From assembly GCF_963678635.1 (NCBI RefSeq), contig NC_087068.1:15071872-15131871 (forward strand): a stretch of 60,000 nucleotides of DNA. The letters run 5' to 3'. A model generated the notes under the pieces. The model saw only the letters and a program-made list of their open reading frames with translations, was not told the DNA's origin and searched no databases. This stretch comes from Symsagittifera roscoffensis. Its lineage: Eukaryota; Xenacoelomorpha; Acoela; Convolutidae. Below are positions 22,772 to 33,200 of this stretch, piece by piece (positions within the stretch are counted from its first letter, which is position 1; each line of letters starts with the position of its first letter). The translations under genes were made by a program, and so were the position numbers.

Positions 22772-22786
22772 CTGCGCCTCGGTTGA
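22772..22786 (+). CDS. Possible terminal exon of the unidentified host gene
   Basis: After ttgattttcag the text CTGCGCCTCGGTTGA reads LRLG and a stop in the phase left by the exon ending at 22,554. This would end the protein ...ASFELRLG. The 217-nt intron has a plausible donor and acceptor, but four residues are weak support. Confidence 0.3.
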   Translation: MRLG

Positions 22787-22962
22787 GTTGTTTTATCAAT
22801 TGATCATTATATTCGCAGTTTGGATTTTTAAAACTCCAAATCCGCAGCTAAACTTCTGATTTCATGACCGACTGGCACATCATGCACAAGAGTTCATTGG
22901 TTTCAAAGAAGTGAATTGATAATGGCCAAGCTGGGGTATGGGTGTAATTTTTTGGCTACCAT

Positions 22963-22981
22963 AATTTTTTTCTTTTTTTTT
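22963..22981 (-). other. A-rich 3' tail of the non-LTR element
   Basis: The plus strand reads ttttttctttttttttt, which is an A-tail when read on the minus strand, about 120 nt after the ORF2 end. It fits the 3' terminus of a target-primed retroelement. Confidence 0.5.
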
Positions 22982-23101
22982 GTAAATTTTCTGTAAAATT
23001 ACAAAAGGGGCCCTTCCGTTTAGTTACAGTAAGTGCACGAGGGCATATATATCAGCAATAAAGTCATAAAACAGCATTAAATGCATCGTCGTAATGTTAA
23101 T

Positions 23102-23719
23102 TTATCTTACCCGTCCTTCCTCTACAATAGCGCATATGGAGTTGTCGATCAATTGAACTTTGCGTAGCGATCTGCACCCCCTTAAACAAAATATAGAGCT
23201 CCTCAGGAGCGCGAAGCTTATTTTAGTTCTTATGTAGTTTATAGATTCTGGATAGCTTTCTTGTCTTTTTTCACTTAGTTTTTCGGCTAAACGCTGCATC
23301 GTCCACGTGGCTGTTGGAGCAGCGCCACTGGTGCATCCAAAAATTAGCGGACAGAAGCTACTCTGCTCTACTTTTAAAACTCTTTGCTGATATTTAGAGT
23401 TCTTTGGCGTTTCGTGGTATTTGTATGCGTCTTTATGCAGTTTTCGCGGTGTTTTGGCATGGGGGTTGAAAATTTTTACATCAAAGAAAACGCGGCTGAA
23501 TCGTGAACCCCAGAGTCCGTTTGCCTTAATGTCAAGTCGTGCCTCATCTTCAGTTATAGTTGAATTGTTGACAAAATTTTCGCCTTGCAACGGCTGAAGT
23601 TTCGGCTCAATCTTGACGTCATGGCAAACCTCGTTCATGAGGTTGGCGAATGTGTCTCTAATTTCATTGTGTCTTATGTGTGTGTAACCACCCTTTGCAC
23701 AGTGACGCGCATGTGTCAA
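23102..23719 (-). pseudogene. ORF2 C-terminal restriction-like endonuclease region
   Basis: 205 codons open. It starts near HCAKGGYTHIRHNEIRD, the conserved C/H-rich plus RHNEIRD block that precedes the nuclease in this family. It continues with EARLDIKANGLW and VFFDVKIFNPHAK, an R-L-D ... D-V-K layout typical of PD-(D/E)XK nucleases, then LPEKLSEKRQESYP-like and ISFALLRSSIFCLRGCRS segments. In related elements the region nicks target DNA to start target-primed reverse transcription. It is in a different frame from the RT piece, so it would not be translated with it. Confidence 0.7.
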
Positions 23720-23958
23720 GTTAAAATTACCACAACATGCATATGTGAGTGGGGTTTTGGTCGGTTCCCATCCGTATCTTAAGTAAATACCAACTCTGAA
23801 TTCTGCTTTATTCAGGTTGAAGTTGTATCTGCTCAGTGGTAATGCATTGAGCCAGTTAGAGGCTCCTTTTTCAGAGGCCAGACCGAATGCGTATTTATCT
23901 GCTTCATTTAGGAAGTTAATGAGGTTTGTTTTTTTTTTCCAATTTGTTCTATCAGTTT

Positions 23959-25014
23959 TTAATTTTTGTTTTTCGTACAGATTTTTTCTTGCTGTGTTAC
24001 TGCTGTAACAGGATCTTGAGATTCCAGTACTAGTGATGTTTCCTTAGATGATTTTAGATAGCTTTCATGATCGGATGGCAGCTTGATGTTAAGTCCACCC
24101 ATTTTAAGGGGTAAGGAAGATATCTCGCGGAACTGGGAGTTTGAAGTGTCTTTACCGACTAGGTTAGGTAATAATTGTTCTTTGATAATATTTTCACATA
24201 TTTCTAAATTTTCTATAGTATTAGGCTTTGTCCTGGCCAGAAATGAAAGCTTTTCTTGAACTCCTTTAGTAGAGCAGGCATAAACGTTTTGAGGGGAGGT
24301 TTGAGCGATTTTCGTTAGTTTTTTCAAAATTTTGATTTGCTCATTCTGTTGAAACTCGAGGATTTTTCTACATTCTCATTCTGTTTCTATAACTGAACCA
24401 AGCACTCGAGCTTCTGTCTTTATCGTGGTTTCTGTATTTGCGAAAATTTTCTGAGCTTCACCGAGTTTTTCATCCTTGACAATGAGTTGGCATTTGGATG
24501 TTTTCACGTGGTAGCCGAAAAATTTACCCAGTGATACAATTTTATCGAGGACGGTTCGTAGATTGCTTATTTTACCGACTGCGTTTCCATCGTCTGCGTA
24601 CCCTTTCTGGATTACATCGTCTACTGATGAAAGTTTCATGATGGGTATTATGGCTAGACCGTACATGGCCATTGCTAGTGGATCCCCCTGGGTTGTCCCT
24701 TCTTGAGAGTAGATGGTTTTTTTGTTAACGAACAGTTTAGATGGATTAGAGTAGGAGTTCTTGATTGCTGTTAAAAGAGAAGGGGAGGTATTTTTGATGT
24801 TTTTCAATGCCAGCTTTCGGTTCAGCGAGTTGAAAGCGTTTCCGGCATTTATCAGTAAAACAGCATCGGCGGAAATTTTGCTAAATTGATCTCTTAGCGT
24901 GTGGATCGCATATTCAATGCCACATTTTTGTCCTGGACAGAATTGGTAGTTCGAACCGAGCGATATGAGTACGTTTTTTAGGCATTTGGTTATTGTTTGC
25001 CGTTTTTTAGGCAT
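23959..25014 (-). pseudogene. ORF2 reverse transcriptase core (inactivated)
   Basis: RT blocks in order: LLINAGNAFNSLNRKLALKN (motif A), TIYSQEGTTQGDPLAMAMYG (motif B), GYADDGNAVGK (motif C), then YHVKTSKCQLIV. After an in-frame TGA at 24,376 the frame continues with LTKIAQTSPQNVYACSTKGV and SLPLKMGGLNIKLPS, a thumb/connector block. The catalytic Asp expected in motif A appears as Asn (INAGNAF), so it would be dead even without the stop. Confidence 0.8.
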
Positions 25015-25028
25015 TTGGTTATTGTTTG
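24972..25028. repeat. 29-bp tandem duplication interrupting the RT frame
   Basis: cgttttttaggcatttggtt plus 8 bases occurs at 24,972 and again at 25,001, with 28 of 28 bases identical. An extra 29 bp shifts the frame by two. It falls exactly where the RT frame changes between the 25,276 and 25,014 pieces. Confidence 0.9.
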
Positions 25029-25607
25029 GTTTTTATCCTACGCATAACTTCTCCTATGCCTATGGGTCTTACTCCTGGATTCTTATCTAAGAGTATTAAT
25101 CTACATGCGTTATATGGTTCCATTAGTTCTGGATTTAGTTCTTCGCTGGCCAATTTTTTGGCAATTTTAGTAATTGTTTTTGAAATCTCAACTGAATGTT
25201 GCCCGAAGTGTGTTAAAATACGTCTCCATTCATTTGGATCGAGGCCAGATGGTCCATGCGATCCGTGCGTTCTCATGGCTACCTTCTTGATATGTTGACC
25301 GTTTATCTGATCAAATATCGATGGATGGAAAGGAATTGTTTCATTTGAGACTGGTGTAATATATTTCTCATCAATTGGTTTAGATGGTGGGTGCTTCTCT
25401 ATGAGAGTCTGTTCTACTGTCTTACACTTGACGATCTTGTAGAGCGAAAAAACGCCTTTGGATGTGTCTGTTAGTTTTGCATTTGCGCTTCATATTTTTC
25501 CAGTATTCATTAGTTTGTTGACCTGTTTTGCACAGTAGTAAGTGTGGAAAAATCATTGCTGCGTGCATTGCGAAGGTATTGTCGTTGTTTTCTATTAGGC
25601 TGCTCAA
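25019..25607 (-). pseudogene. ORF2 N-terminal RT fragments
   Basis: Two pieces in different frames. 25,607-25,422 has FAMHAAMIFPHLLLCKTGQQ and HIQRRFFALQDRQV. 25,276-25,019 has SGPSGLDPNEWRR-like text (MRTHGSHGPSGLDPNEWRRI) and YNACRLILLDKNPGVRPIGI, which is RT blocks 0 to 2 of this family. Between them at 25,277-25,421 only broken codons are seen. Confidence 0.72.
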
Positions 25608-25738
25608 AGTTCTATTGAGGGTTTCAATGAAGTTATAACCAACTTTTTTTTTGACGAGATCATAAAGACAGGTTTCCAGTGGACCACTTCATTGTGTATT
25701 TTCCTCTTGGTTTCTATGAGTTCTGGACACGGGTTTGA

Positions 25739-25987
25739 TCATGGGTCTTGTATTGTTCTAGGTTCTATAGTGGAAGACTCTCCTGAGTTTTGTGAGTTTG
25801 GGGCAGTGGAAGGGTGAGGGTGCATTTGGGGGAGCGTGGTTGTAGCTAGGGTTGGGGAATTGCATTCATGCTTGTCGTTAGCTGAATGAAATTGGGAGGT
25901 GCAGCGATGACAACTGAAATCATCATAGTGATCACTGCTGCGGGCTAGGCTGTTTTTACAAATAAGGCAGTGTGTTTGAGTAGTCAT
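25739..25987 (-). pseudogene. ORF2 start: small zinc-finger segment
   Basis: The ATG at 25,987 gives MTTQTHCLICKNSLARSSDH followed by FSCHRC, five residues and His. This is a CX2C...CX2C...H layout like a treble-clef/PHD finger, then a Ser/Thr/Pro-rich linker. It stops at 25,739. It lies in the same frame as ORF1, 25 nt after the ORF1 stop, so it probably marks the ORF2 start. Similar fingers in related elements bind nucleic acid. Confidence 0.55.
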
Positions 25988-26011
25988 TTTAGGAAGGACG
26001 GCGGTGTCAAG

Positions 26012-26548
26012 TTAGCGAGAGAATTTATAGTGTAAAATGGCGATAAAATTTGTAAAGAAATCATTACCGTAGAACGAGAAATGGATACCATCATGGCAGA
26101 ACATTTGAGGGGTTAGACTAAAGTTGAGGTTAGGTGAAACAATCAGTGTATGGGGGTGTACAAATCGATTTATCAAATTAAACAGCACATGATTATGAAT
26201 ATAAATTTTGCGGTTAACTTCGGAATTATTACAGTTCTGAATTGTTTTGGGGATGATCAGTGTCTTGAGCTGAAACTTGTTAGTGACGAGGTTAATCAAG
26301 TTTTTCAACTGCTGTTCCAATTTCTATGGATGCAGCCTGTTGTTATTGTATCCAGCAACTATTGTTACAGTATTTAGGCGCTTTGGTCTGTATTGCAAAG
26401 ATGTTTCAAACAGATCTTGAAGCGTTGCGCCGCGGTAGGTGTGGATTGTTGATTTTACTAGAGCTGGTTTGATAAATTTGGTCCTTGAAGTCCCAATAAC
26501 TAGTTTTTGTGAGAACTCACGGATGCGTCTTGCCTGGAACCGCGGCAT
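26012..26548 (-). pseudogene. ORF1: SGNH/GDSL-esterase-like domain with one stop
   Basis: A single frame with one internal TAG (26,321-26,323). Block I is KLVIGTSRTKF (GDS-like), a middle block is VTIVAGYNNN (GxND-like), and block V is FCHDGIHFSFYGNDFFTNF (DxxH). The order and spacing fit SGNH hydrolases as found in ORF1 proteins of CR1-like retrotransposons. Block I and III residues differ from consensus, so activity is doubtful. The assignment is by motif only. Confidence 0.55.
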
Positions 26549-26640
26549 CTACCTGAAACACAGGCAACTGGGGCGAGAAAGGAAGCTCTTTGGGGTGATT
26601 TATGAACACTTTCACTTAGGGTTTAAAATTGTTTAGGCAA

Positions 26641-26890
26641 AGGCGATGAAGAAAAAAAAAGGAGTGGTACAACCTGACGTCGTTTTGGAGGTCGATTCAC
26701 CAGCTCACTCCTTCTTGCGTTTGGGGTAACTTCACTCGCCTACGGCTGGGACGGCGAGATTTGGTAAGATAACCAGGAGAGGAAAGCCAAGCGTGCATAT
26801 GATATGAAAACACACAAGCGGTAAATTTGAACAAAGAAAGTGTTCTATTTAATAAGTTTATCACAACAATTAGGCTTTAATAGGGGAAAC
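26641..26890. other. Unassigned 250 bp upstream of the non-LTR ORF1
   Basis: A GC-richer stretch (for example cgcctacggctgggacggcgag) that may be the 5' UTR of the non-LTR element. No gene is seen. Confidence 0.25.
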
Positions 26891-27303
26891 GGACTTTATC
26901 CTCCACGGTAATTATCCTCCAGGCGATATCCTCCACCATTATCCTCCATTTCTCAAACAGGGACTTTTTCCTCCATTTTTATCCCCCAATTTTATGAATT
27001 TGGATGTTCATGGTCAGCTGCATGAAAAAGATGGGAGCTGTGCGACCAGTGGTTCAAAAGTTATGACCCGAGCCGTAAACAAGCTCAAAATGAGGTCCAA
27101 AACTGACGAAGTTGCTTCAGTTGGCTTGAAAATTAACAAAGCTTGCTCGTAGAGCTTCGGGGATAGGCCCATTCGCTTCCTCGTGAAAAATAGGTCTTAG
27201 AACCACCTTAGATGAGCTTGCGCGACCCTTGGTTGAGCTGCAGGAGCGACTGATCGCCTGGAGGATATCGCCTGGAGGATAATTACCGTGGAGGATAAAG
27301 TCC
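26891..27303. mobile_element. 413-bp non-autonomous DNA element with 45-bp perfect terminal inverted repeats
   Basis: The left end 26,891-26,935 starts GGACTTTATCCTCCACGG. The right end 27,259-27,303 is its exact reverse complement. ATCCTCCA occurs repeatedly in the left 110 bp, as subterminal binding-site repeats often do. No transposase is encoded. A clear target-site duplication is not seen; the flanks aggggaaac and tgtaccc look like a weaker extension of the inverted repeat. The superfamily is not assigned. Confidence 0.88.
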
Positions 27304-29130
27304 TGTACCCAGTTATATCGTATATGGCACTGGTTAAGATTTTTTTTTCGATTTCTATTTTGAATTTGGTGTTTTATTTGACGGAGTTAAAAATCAAAAA
27401 CGCACTTGTTGTGGGATGCTGTCAGGATTGTCAATTTTGAATGTCCATATTTTTTTAGTTAACGAGATACGTTGATTTTTTTTGTGAATTTTTCAGAACA
27501 TTTTTCAGAGAACTCAAAACAAAAAGTAATTCACAGAGTTTGAAATTTGCAACGCTGTAGTGGGGTGCTGTCAGAGTACTATCAAGGATTGCAATTCTTG
27601 CCTCCAAATGTGACTGCTCATATCCTTGTAGTTTTCGAGATATGTTTTTTGTGATTTTTTTTTCGAAAAAATTGCTAAAAACCTGGACGAATTTTTTTCT
27701 TCAAAATTTCGAATTATGAACTCTGTAGTTTGCGGATTATCAGAGTACTCTCAGGGGTTGTGGACCTTGCCTCCAATTATGACTGCTCAAATCCTTGTAG
27801 TTTTCAAGATATGACGTTTTTTTGATTTTTTCAAAAAAATTTCAAAAAACTTGAATTAATTTTTGTTTTCAAAATTTGAAATTCCTAACTATTTAGTTGG
27901 GTGCTGTCTGGGCTTTAGTAGGGGTTGCGAATCGTGCCTCCAAATATGGCTGCTCAAATCCTTATAGTTTTTGAGATTTGAAGTTTTTTTAATGATTTTT
28001 CGTAGGGCTCTATACGAAATTTAGAGCCGGTTTTCCCCGCGAAGCGGTGATGCGCGCCCCCTGCGACCTTAAACTGAGACACGGCTAATTAAGTCTTTTG
28101 ACCAATTGAAAAGAATTGGGACTTATGCGACTGCTATTTTATTTTGGAACCTATGGGACTGATTCTTCATTTTGGAACCTTTGAATACGCACCATAAAGA
28201 GAATCTCTCAGGGTACTACCAGGGGTTGCGTATTTTGTCTCCAAATTTGACTGCTCAAAACCTGCTAGTTTTCGAGATATGACGTGTTTTATGATTTCTT
28301 TTGTTTAATTTTTCAGAAAACTACCATAAAAAAATCAAAAGATTTGAAATTCCCATCCTTTAGGTTGGCTTCTGTAAGGGTACTCTCAGGACTTCTAAGT
28401 TGCGAATTTTACTTCCGAATGCGAATGTCCAAATACTCTTAGTTTCCAAGATTTGACGTTTGTTAGGTCATTTTTTTTTAGAAATGCTCAAAGAATTCAG
28501 ATATAAAAAAAATTTACTAAATTTGAAGTTCTCATCTCTATCGTGAGGCTTTCTAAGGGGACTCTCAGGGGTTGCGAATTTTGCCTCCAATTATGCTGCT
28601 CAAATCTTTGGAGTTTTCGAGATATGATGTTTAGATGTTTTTGTGATTTTTCGAAATGTTTTTAAATGTAAAATTAAATGTAAAATTATTTTTCTGAATT
28701 TGAAATACCCTGCCGTGTATTTGAGGGCTGTTATAGTACTTTTAGGGGTTGCGAATCTTATATCCAAGTATTACTGCTCAAATCATTGTAGTTTACGAGA
28801 AATGACGTTTTTTAAATGTTTTTTTTTCGAAAATTTTTTTTAGAAAACTTAATTTTGATGTTTCTCAAATTTAGAAATTTCCAACGGTATAGTTTGGTAC
28901 TGTGAGATTACTCTCTAGAGCTGCAAAATTTGCGTTCAAATGCGACTGCTCAATTGCTTTTAGTTTACCAGACGTGTTTTTTAATGTATTTAAAAACTTA
29001 GATATAAAAAACTTCACAAAGTCCTATGGTTTATCAAAATTTGAATTAAGAAAAACTTGAATATGAAAAACTTCACAATATTGAAGTTACGAACCCTGTA
29101 ATTGGTTGCTGCCAGAGTATGATCTTATTT
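27304..29130. repeat. Diverged ~175-bp tandem repeat array, about 9-10 units
   Basis: Units share a core like actctcaggggttgcgaat, then gcctccaaat, gactgctcaaatccttgtag and tttcgagatatgacg. Cores recur near 27,415, 27,565, 27,740, 27,905, 28,205, 28,385, 28,555, 28,730, 28,900 and 29,110. Divergence is high, so the array is old. An unrelated insert at about 28,003-28,190 breaks it. No coding potential. Confidence 0.85.
28003..28195. repeat. Unrelated insert within the 175-bp array
   Basis: This stretch lacks the array core and is GC-richer (ccccgcgaagcggtgatgcg). It begins near a hairpin GGCTCTA (28,006) / TAGAGCC (28,022) and has a doubled tttggaacct. It is probably a small transposable element; I see no ends. 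Confidence 0.35.
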
Positions 29131-29569
29131 CAAATATATGCGGTTTTTTGAGTTGGAGGTGCGTTACGCGCTAGTTTGCATTTAGGTATGTCTACTTGTA
29201 TACTTGGAATTTTAAAAAGTTTATCAAATTTCGTCCTGAAGAGCTCGTGATCCATTCGGAAAAGACATGGTTACTTCGTGCAACTCGAAATCAATGACAA
29301 AAGTATCTACATTACAGGGGCATAGAGATTTTTGTAGTAATCTGTCGAAAGAGGAGTAGTTCTGACATCTGAAAAGGCTAGGCTAAACCTTCCTTTAAAA
29401 CGGGTGAGTTATTATGATTCGAATCGCTTTTCAATGTGAAAAAAATGCTTGCTCTCATAAGATTAGTTTCTAATTAAAGCTAATGGCTCTTAATTTGATT
29501 CAATATCTAATTTGATTCAACTACTTAGCGTGGGTAAAATAGAACGCAAAATATGTTGCAGACGATAAA
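29131..29569. other. Upstream region of the DBHS gene
   Basis: Non-coding, AT-rich sequence before the ATG at 29,570. It presumably holds the promoter and 5' UTR. No TATA box or other element can be singled out. Confidence 0.3.
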
Positions 29570-30269
29570 ATGGGTAAAAAGATAAAGTTGTCTGGAGCTG
29601 GTCGCTTTGGAAATGATTTCTCTGGCACCGAAGACTCTCGAATTGATCAGCCCCTAAGTGCTCCGAAAGGTCACATTTCGGCGTTGAAAAGGATCGGCAG
29701 GGCAAACTCCAATGTACCCTCAACCGAAACCGAGCAGTCTCTGCCTGTAGATGTGAACAAGAATGAGGAGAATTTGGCAACACGTTTTATGGTTACAGTT
29801 ACAAACGATCGCAGCTCGAAAATTGGAACATTGGCCAACGGAACAAGCTCTATGAATGCGCACGCGCAACCTGTCAGGCAGCAATCCTCACTTCAATCTC
29901 GGCTCGGAAACATTGCGTTGCAGAATGAGAACCAAGTAATGAATAGTCAAGCTGCGTCCTCTATTGAGATCATTGATCTGGATGCTGAGCCTGAAGCTGC
30001 TGCTGTTGCACAGGTTGCTCAATCGCCCCTGAAGAGATACAGTGGCCCGGGTATGGCACCCAAGCCTCCCATGAGGCAATCGGTCCCAGGTATTGGGGGA
30101 GCTAAATTTGGTAGCAACCAGCAAATGCATGGGAACAGACAACAAAGTGGAGGTGGACAAAATTACAGCAATAGAAATAGTATGCCTGGAGCTGTTCCTA
30201 GACCGCAAGTGATGAATCGAAATGAAGGCATGGATCAGAACAGAAAGCGAAAACACGAACAACCAATGG
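29570..30269 (+). CDS. DBHS exon 1 (N-terminal low-complexity region)
   Basis: It begins MGKKIKLSGAGRFGNDFSG and ends after QPM plus one base (donor g|gtaaaacag). It is rich in Gln, Asn, Ser, Pro and Gly, as DBHS N-termini often are. 233 complete codons, phase 1 exit. The 5' UTR may extend upstream. Confidence 0.85.
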
Positions 30270-33200
30270 GTAAAACAGATTTCCGTGAAGTGTTTCCTTC
30301 TTTTTAGATTCCAAAAAAGCAGTTTTAGCTGTAGTTTATCACTGGCTTGGAGTTTTTGTTTGATATGGGAGATTCACCAGTATTTCATTTTCTAGTCTGG
30401 CATTTCGACTAAATTGAAACCTTTTTTCATCGTAGGTGTTTCTCGCGAGGATCAGCGAATCATGGCCTCTTTGGCGACACCTTCCGAGGAAAAAGCTGTT
30501 CTCCCAGGCGGAAGAAGAAAACTATTCGTCGCTGGATTTCCGAAAGAGGGAGTCAAGGAAGCTGATATAAAAGAACTGTTCGAAAAATATGGAAAAGTGG
30601 AAGAGATCTGGCTCAATATGGAGAAATGTTTTGGTTTTCTAAAATTGGTAAGCGGCTGTTGGACGGGCACTGAGACGATGTGGTTTCAAATAGGCGTGTC
30701 TTTCGAAAGACAAAAATGTTTGAATCGGTTTTAAAAAAATCGAGACAGATTCAAGACAGAAAAAATTTGTTGTATTATGGGCGATTTACCAGTTTTAACC
30801 GGAACATTTTTAGCAAACATTGGTTTTGATAAAAACTTGGAAAATTTTTCAATCAACAGAGTGATGACACTTTGGTCGTGATAATGCTTTATGTGCAGGA
30901 AAAATCTTAGCATTTGTGGACGCCAAACTTTATTTGTCGCGGTTTGTCATTGGATTTAAAAAGAACAGTATCGAACAGCAAAAGGGTAAAGTTCAACGGA
31001 GAACGTGATCGAATTCTAGTTTAAAAATTGGATTTTAGTTTTGAGGTTTTCCAGTGGATTAAAAAAATTTTCTATTACATAAATATATTTACCAGTTTTC
31101 TCCAGTTGGGTTTATTTGATCAAAAAAAGGCTATCATTAATTATTTATGAATTTCGAACTTCAAGGGCATACATTTATTTCTGTGGAACTTGGAAATTTT
31201 CAAAGATAATTCAATATTTTTTTCCTTGTGTGCTTTGACTATTGTTTTTTTTTTTGGATATGTTTACGATTAATGAACGTAGTGATTTTTCTTATATAGA
31301 TCTTGGTGATTTTTTTTAGGAAAAAGTCTAAAATTTGTTCACGCTCAATTTTGATTTTTCGCGGGTTGACTTGTGATTTCTTTTTAAGTTCAGTGCAGTT
31401 CCTTTGTTAAAAGGAAGGCAAACTCCACTATCGAACAGCAAAACTATAAAGGTCACGAAAAACGTGATCGACTTCTAATTTCGAAAATGGAAATTAATTA
31501 TCAGATTTCCCAGCCAAATAAAAGTTTTACTTATTGATCCATTATTCTCAAATTGGATTAGTTTTAACAAAAAGTGTCCATCATAAATTCTTCTACATAT
31601 TCAAAGAGCTTTAAGGCCATCTATTTTTTTCGAATTTCAGAATTTGAAGGTTTTTTAAAATAACCCGTCAGTTTTTTTTCAGTTTCCTTGCGTTCATTAC
31701 TCTTTACCAACTGTCAGTTGGCTATGTTTGCAAAAGTAAAGCTTGTGTGCTTGTATGAACTCTCTTTTTTCCAACCTAAGTCGCAAATGTTAGTGTTCAT
31801 TTGGTAGTGTTTTTCTATTGCAATAAGGGCATAAGATCAATAAACAGATATTAAGTACAGCCAATGCTAAGGATATTAGCACAGACTATTGTATTACAAA
31901 TAGCACTTTAGCTTCAAGTTGTGATGGATCTGTAGCGTAAAAGTAGGGAAGGAAACTCGCAGCAAAATAAGAGGGTTCGAACCTGGTCAGGGTCGGATCT
32001 TTTTAACGAACTTTTTCGTATACTAGTTAAAATGCATCCGCTATATAAATTGAGGCATGTTAGTTGGTGAATTTCTTTTTTTTTTCAAATTGACTGGTGC
32101 TGCTAATGCGTCATAATTGGCATGCTTCACTTAGCAATTATGTAGACTCATAATTAGCGTGCGTCACCTAAGAAATTATGTTGACTCAAAGTTTTACTCA
32201 TTCAGTTTTTCGCAGTAGCTTTATAGGTCTTATTTTTGCTTGTGTATGCGAAGTGCAGCTTCGCCTGTGTTATGAATTACAAACTCAGACGACATCATTT
32301 GTTTTCTTAAATTGTTGTCGTCTCAAAAATCCTAGCGTAGTTTTCATCAAAAATTTGAAAGAAAAGTTATTCTATCAAAAACATCATAACCCTTGCGATA
32401 AGCAAGTGTAATGCAACCGGGTACTAGACTTTTTTGTTGAAGGATTTCACAAGATATCGCGTGTGTTAATGTTACACGTGTCTCAATATACTCTATTACT
32501 CTTGCGATAAGCAAGGGTTTTGCAATCGGCTACTAGACTTTTTCCCGTAATTAACTTTGTTCACAAGAATATCATACTTCGAAATGGTAAAATTGGGTTC
32601 AGTTGATATTGAATTGCGTCTACAGCACTTTTGGCCTCGAGATAAAGGATGCGCCTGGCAGGGCAATGGTCCTGGGCTCGAATCTTAGCAGGACATGTTT
32701 TTTTTCAAACGGGAAATATTTTCTGTTTCAAAAAAAATTCTAGGGTTATTGTTTGTCTGCTTGTGTTTTTCGGCTTAGTTGCCACATCTTTTTAAAGTTT
32801 GTTTTTACTGTACGGTAGGCAATTACATTGTTGTTACTTTCAGGGTTTTGATTTTTTGTAATTTCTCGACTTCGTATATTTTCTTTGTTTTAAAAAATTA
32901 TTCTGCCCAATCGATTTCGGCTTATGTTTTATCATAATGATTATGCTCGCGGATAGCATTGTCGGCTTGTCACAAATTCGTAAGTTTTGTTTTCATTCAT
33001 TTTTAATGTTCAGTTGACTTATTCATCCTATTAAGTTTTAAAAACTGAAATGACTTTGCAGAGCAACTGATACGAAGATGTACAATTGTTGTTAGATCTA
33101 GTTCCTAGCAGTTTCATTTTGTTTCGACTTGTTTTCGACTCAGTTCCAGTCTGCTAGTTTGTCGTGCTATGTTTGCGTTTCTTTTCAATTTTTTTGCATT

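Larger units (their letters stand above)
22963..26640 (-). mobile_element. Decayed non-LTR retrotransposon with SGNH ORF1 and RT plus restriction-like endonuclease ORF2
   Basis: On the minus strand: an esterase-like ORF1 (26,548-26,012), then an ORF2 with an N-terminal zinc finger, RT and a C-terminal PD-(D/E)XK-like region (25,987-23,102), a short 3' UTR, and an A-rich tail (plus-strand T-run at 22,963-22,981). Frames change at least four times and there are in-frame stops. No LTRs are seen. A C-terminal endonuclease places it with R2-like early-branching non-LTR elements as opposed to APE-type LINEs. The 5' end is not defined. Confidence 0.78.

Noticed and set aside
11744-22879. A 16-nt match (atgaccgactggcaca) at 11,744 and 22,864 as the LTR outer ends
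   Set aside because: The flanks align poorly, a host exon would fall inside the E2 LTR, and a 16-nt match is not rare in 60 kb. The TGTCAA ends at 11,583 and 21,746 agree better with other shared LTR marks.
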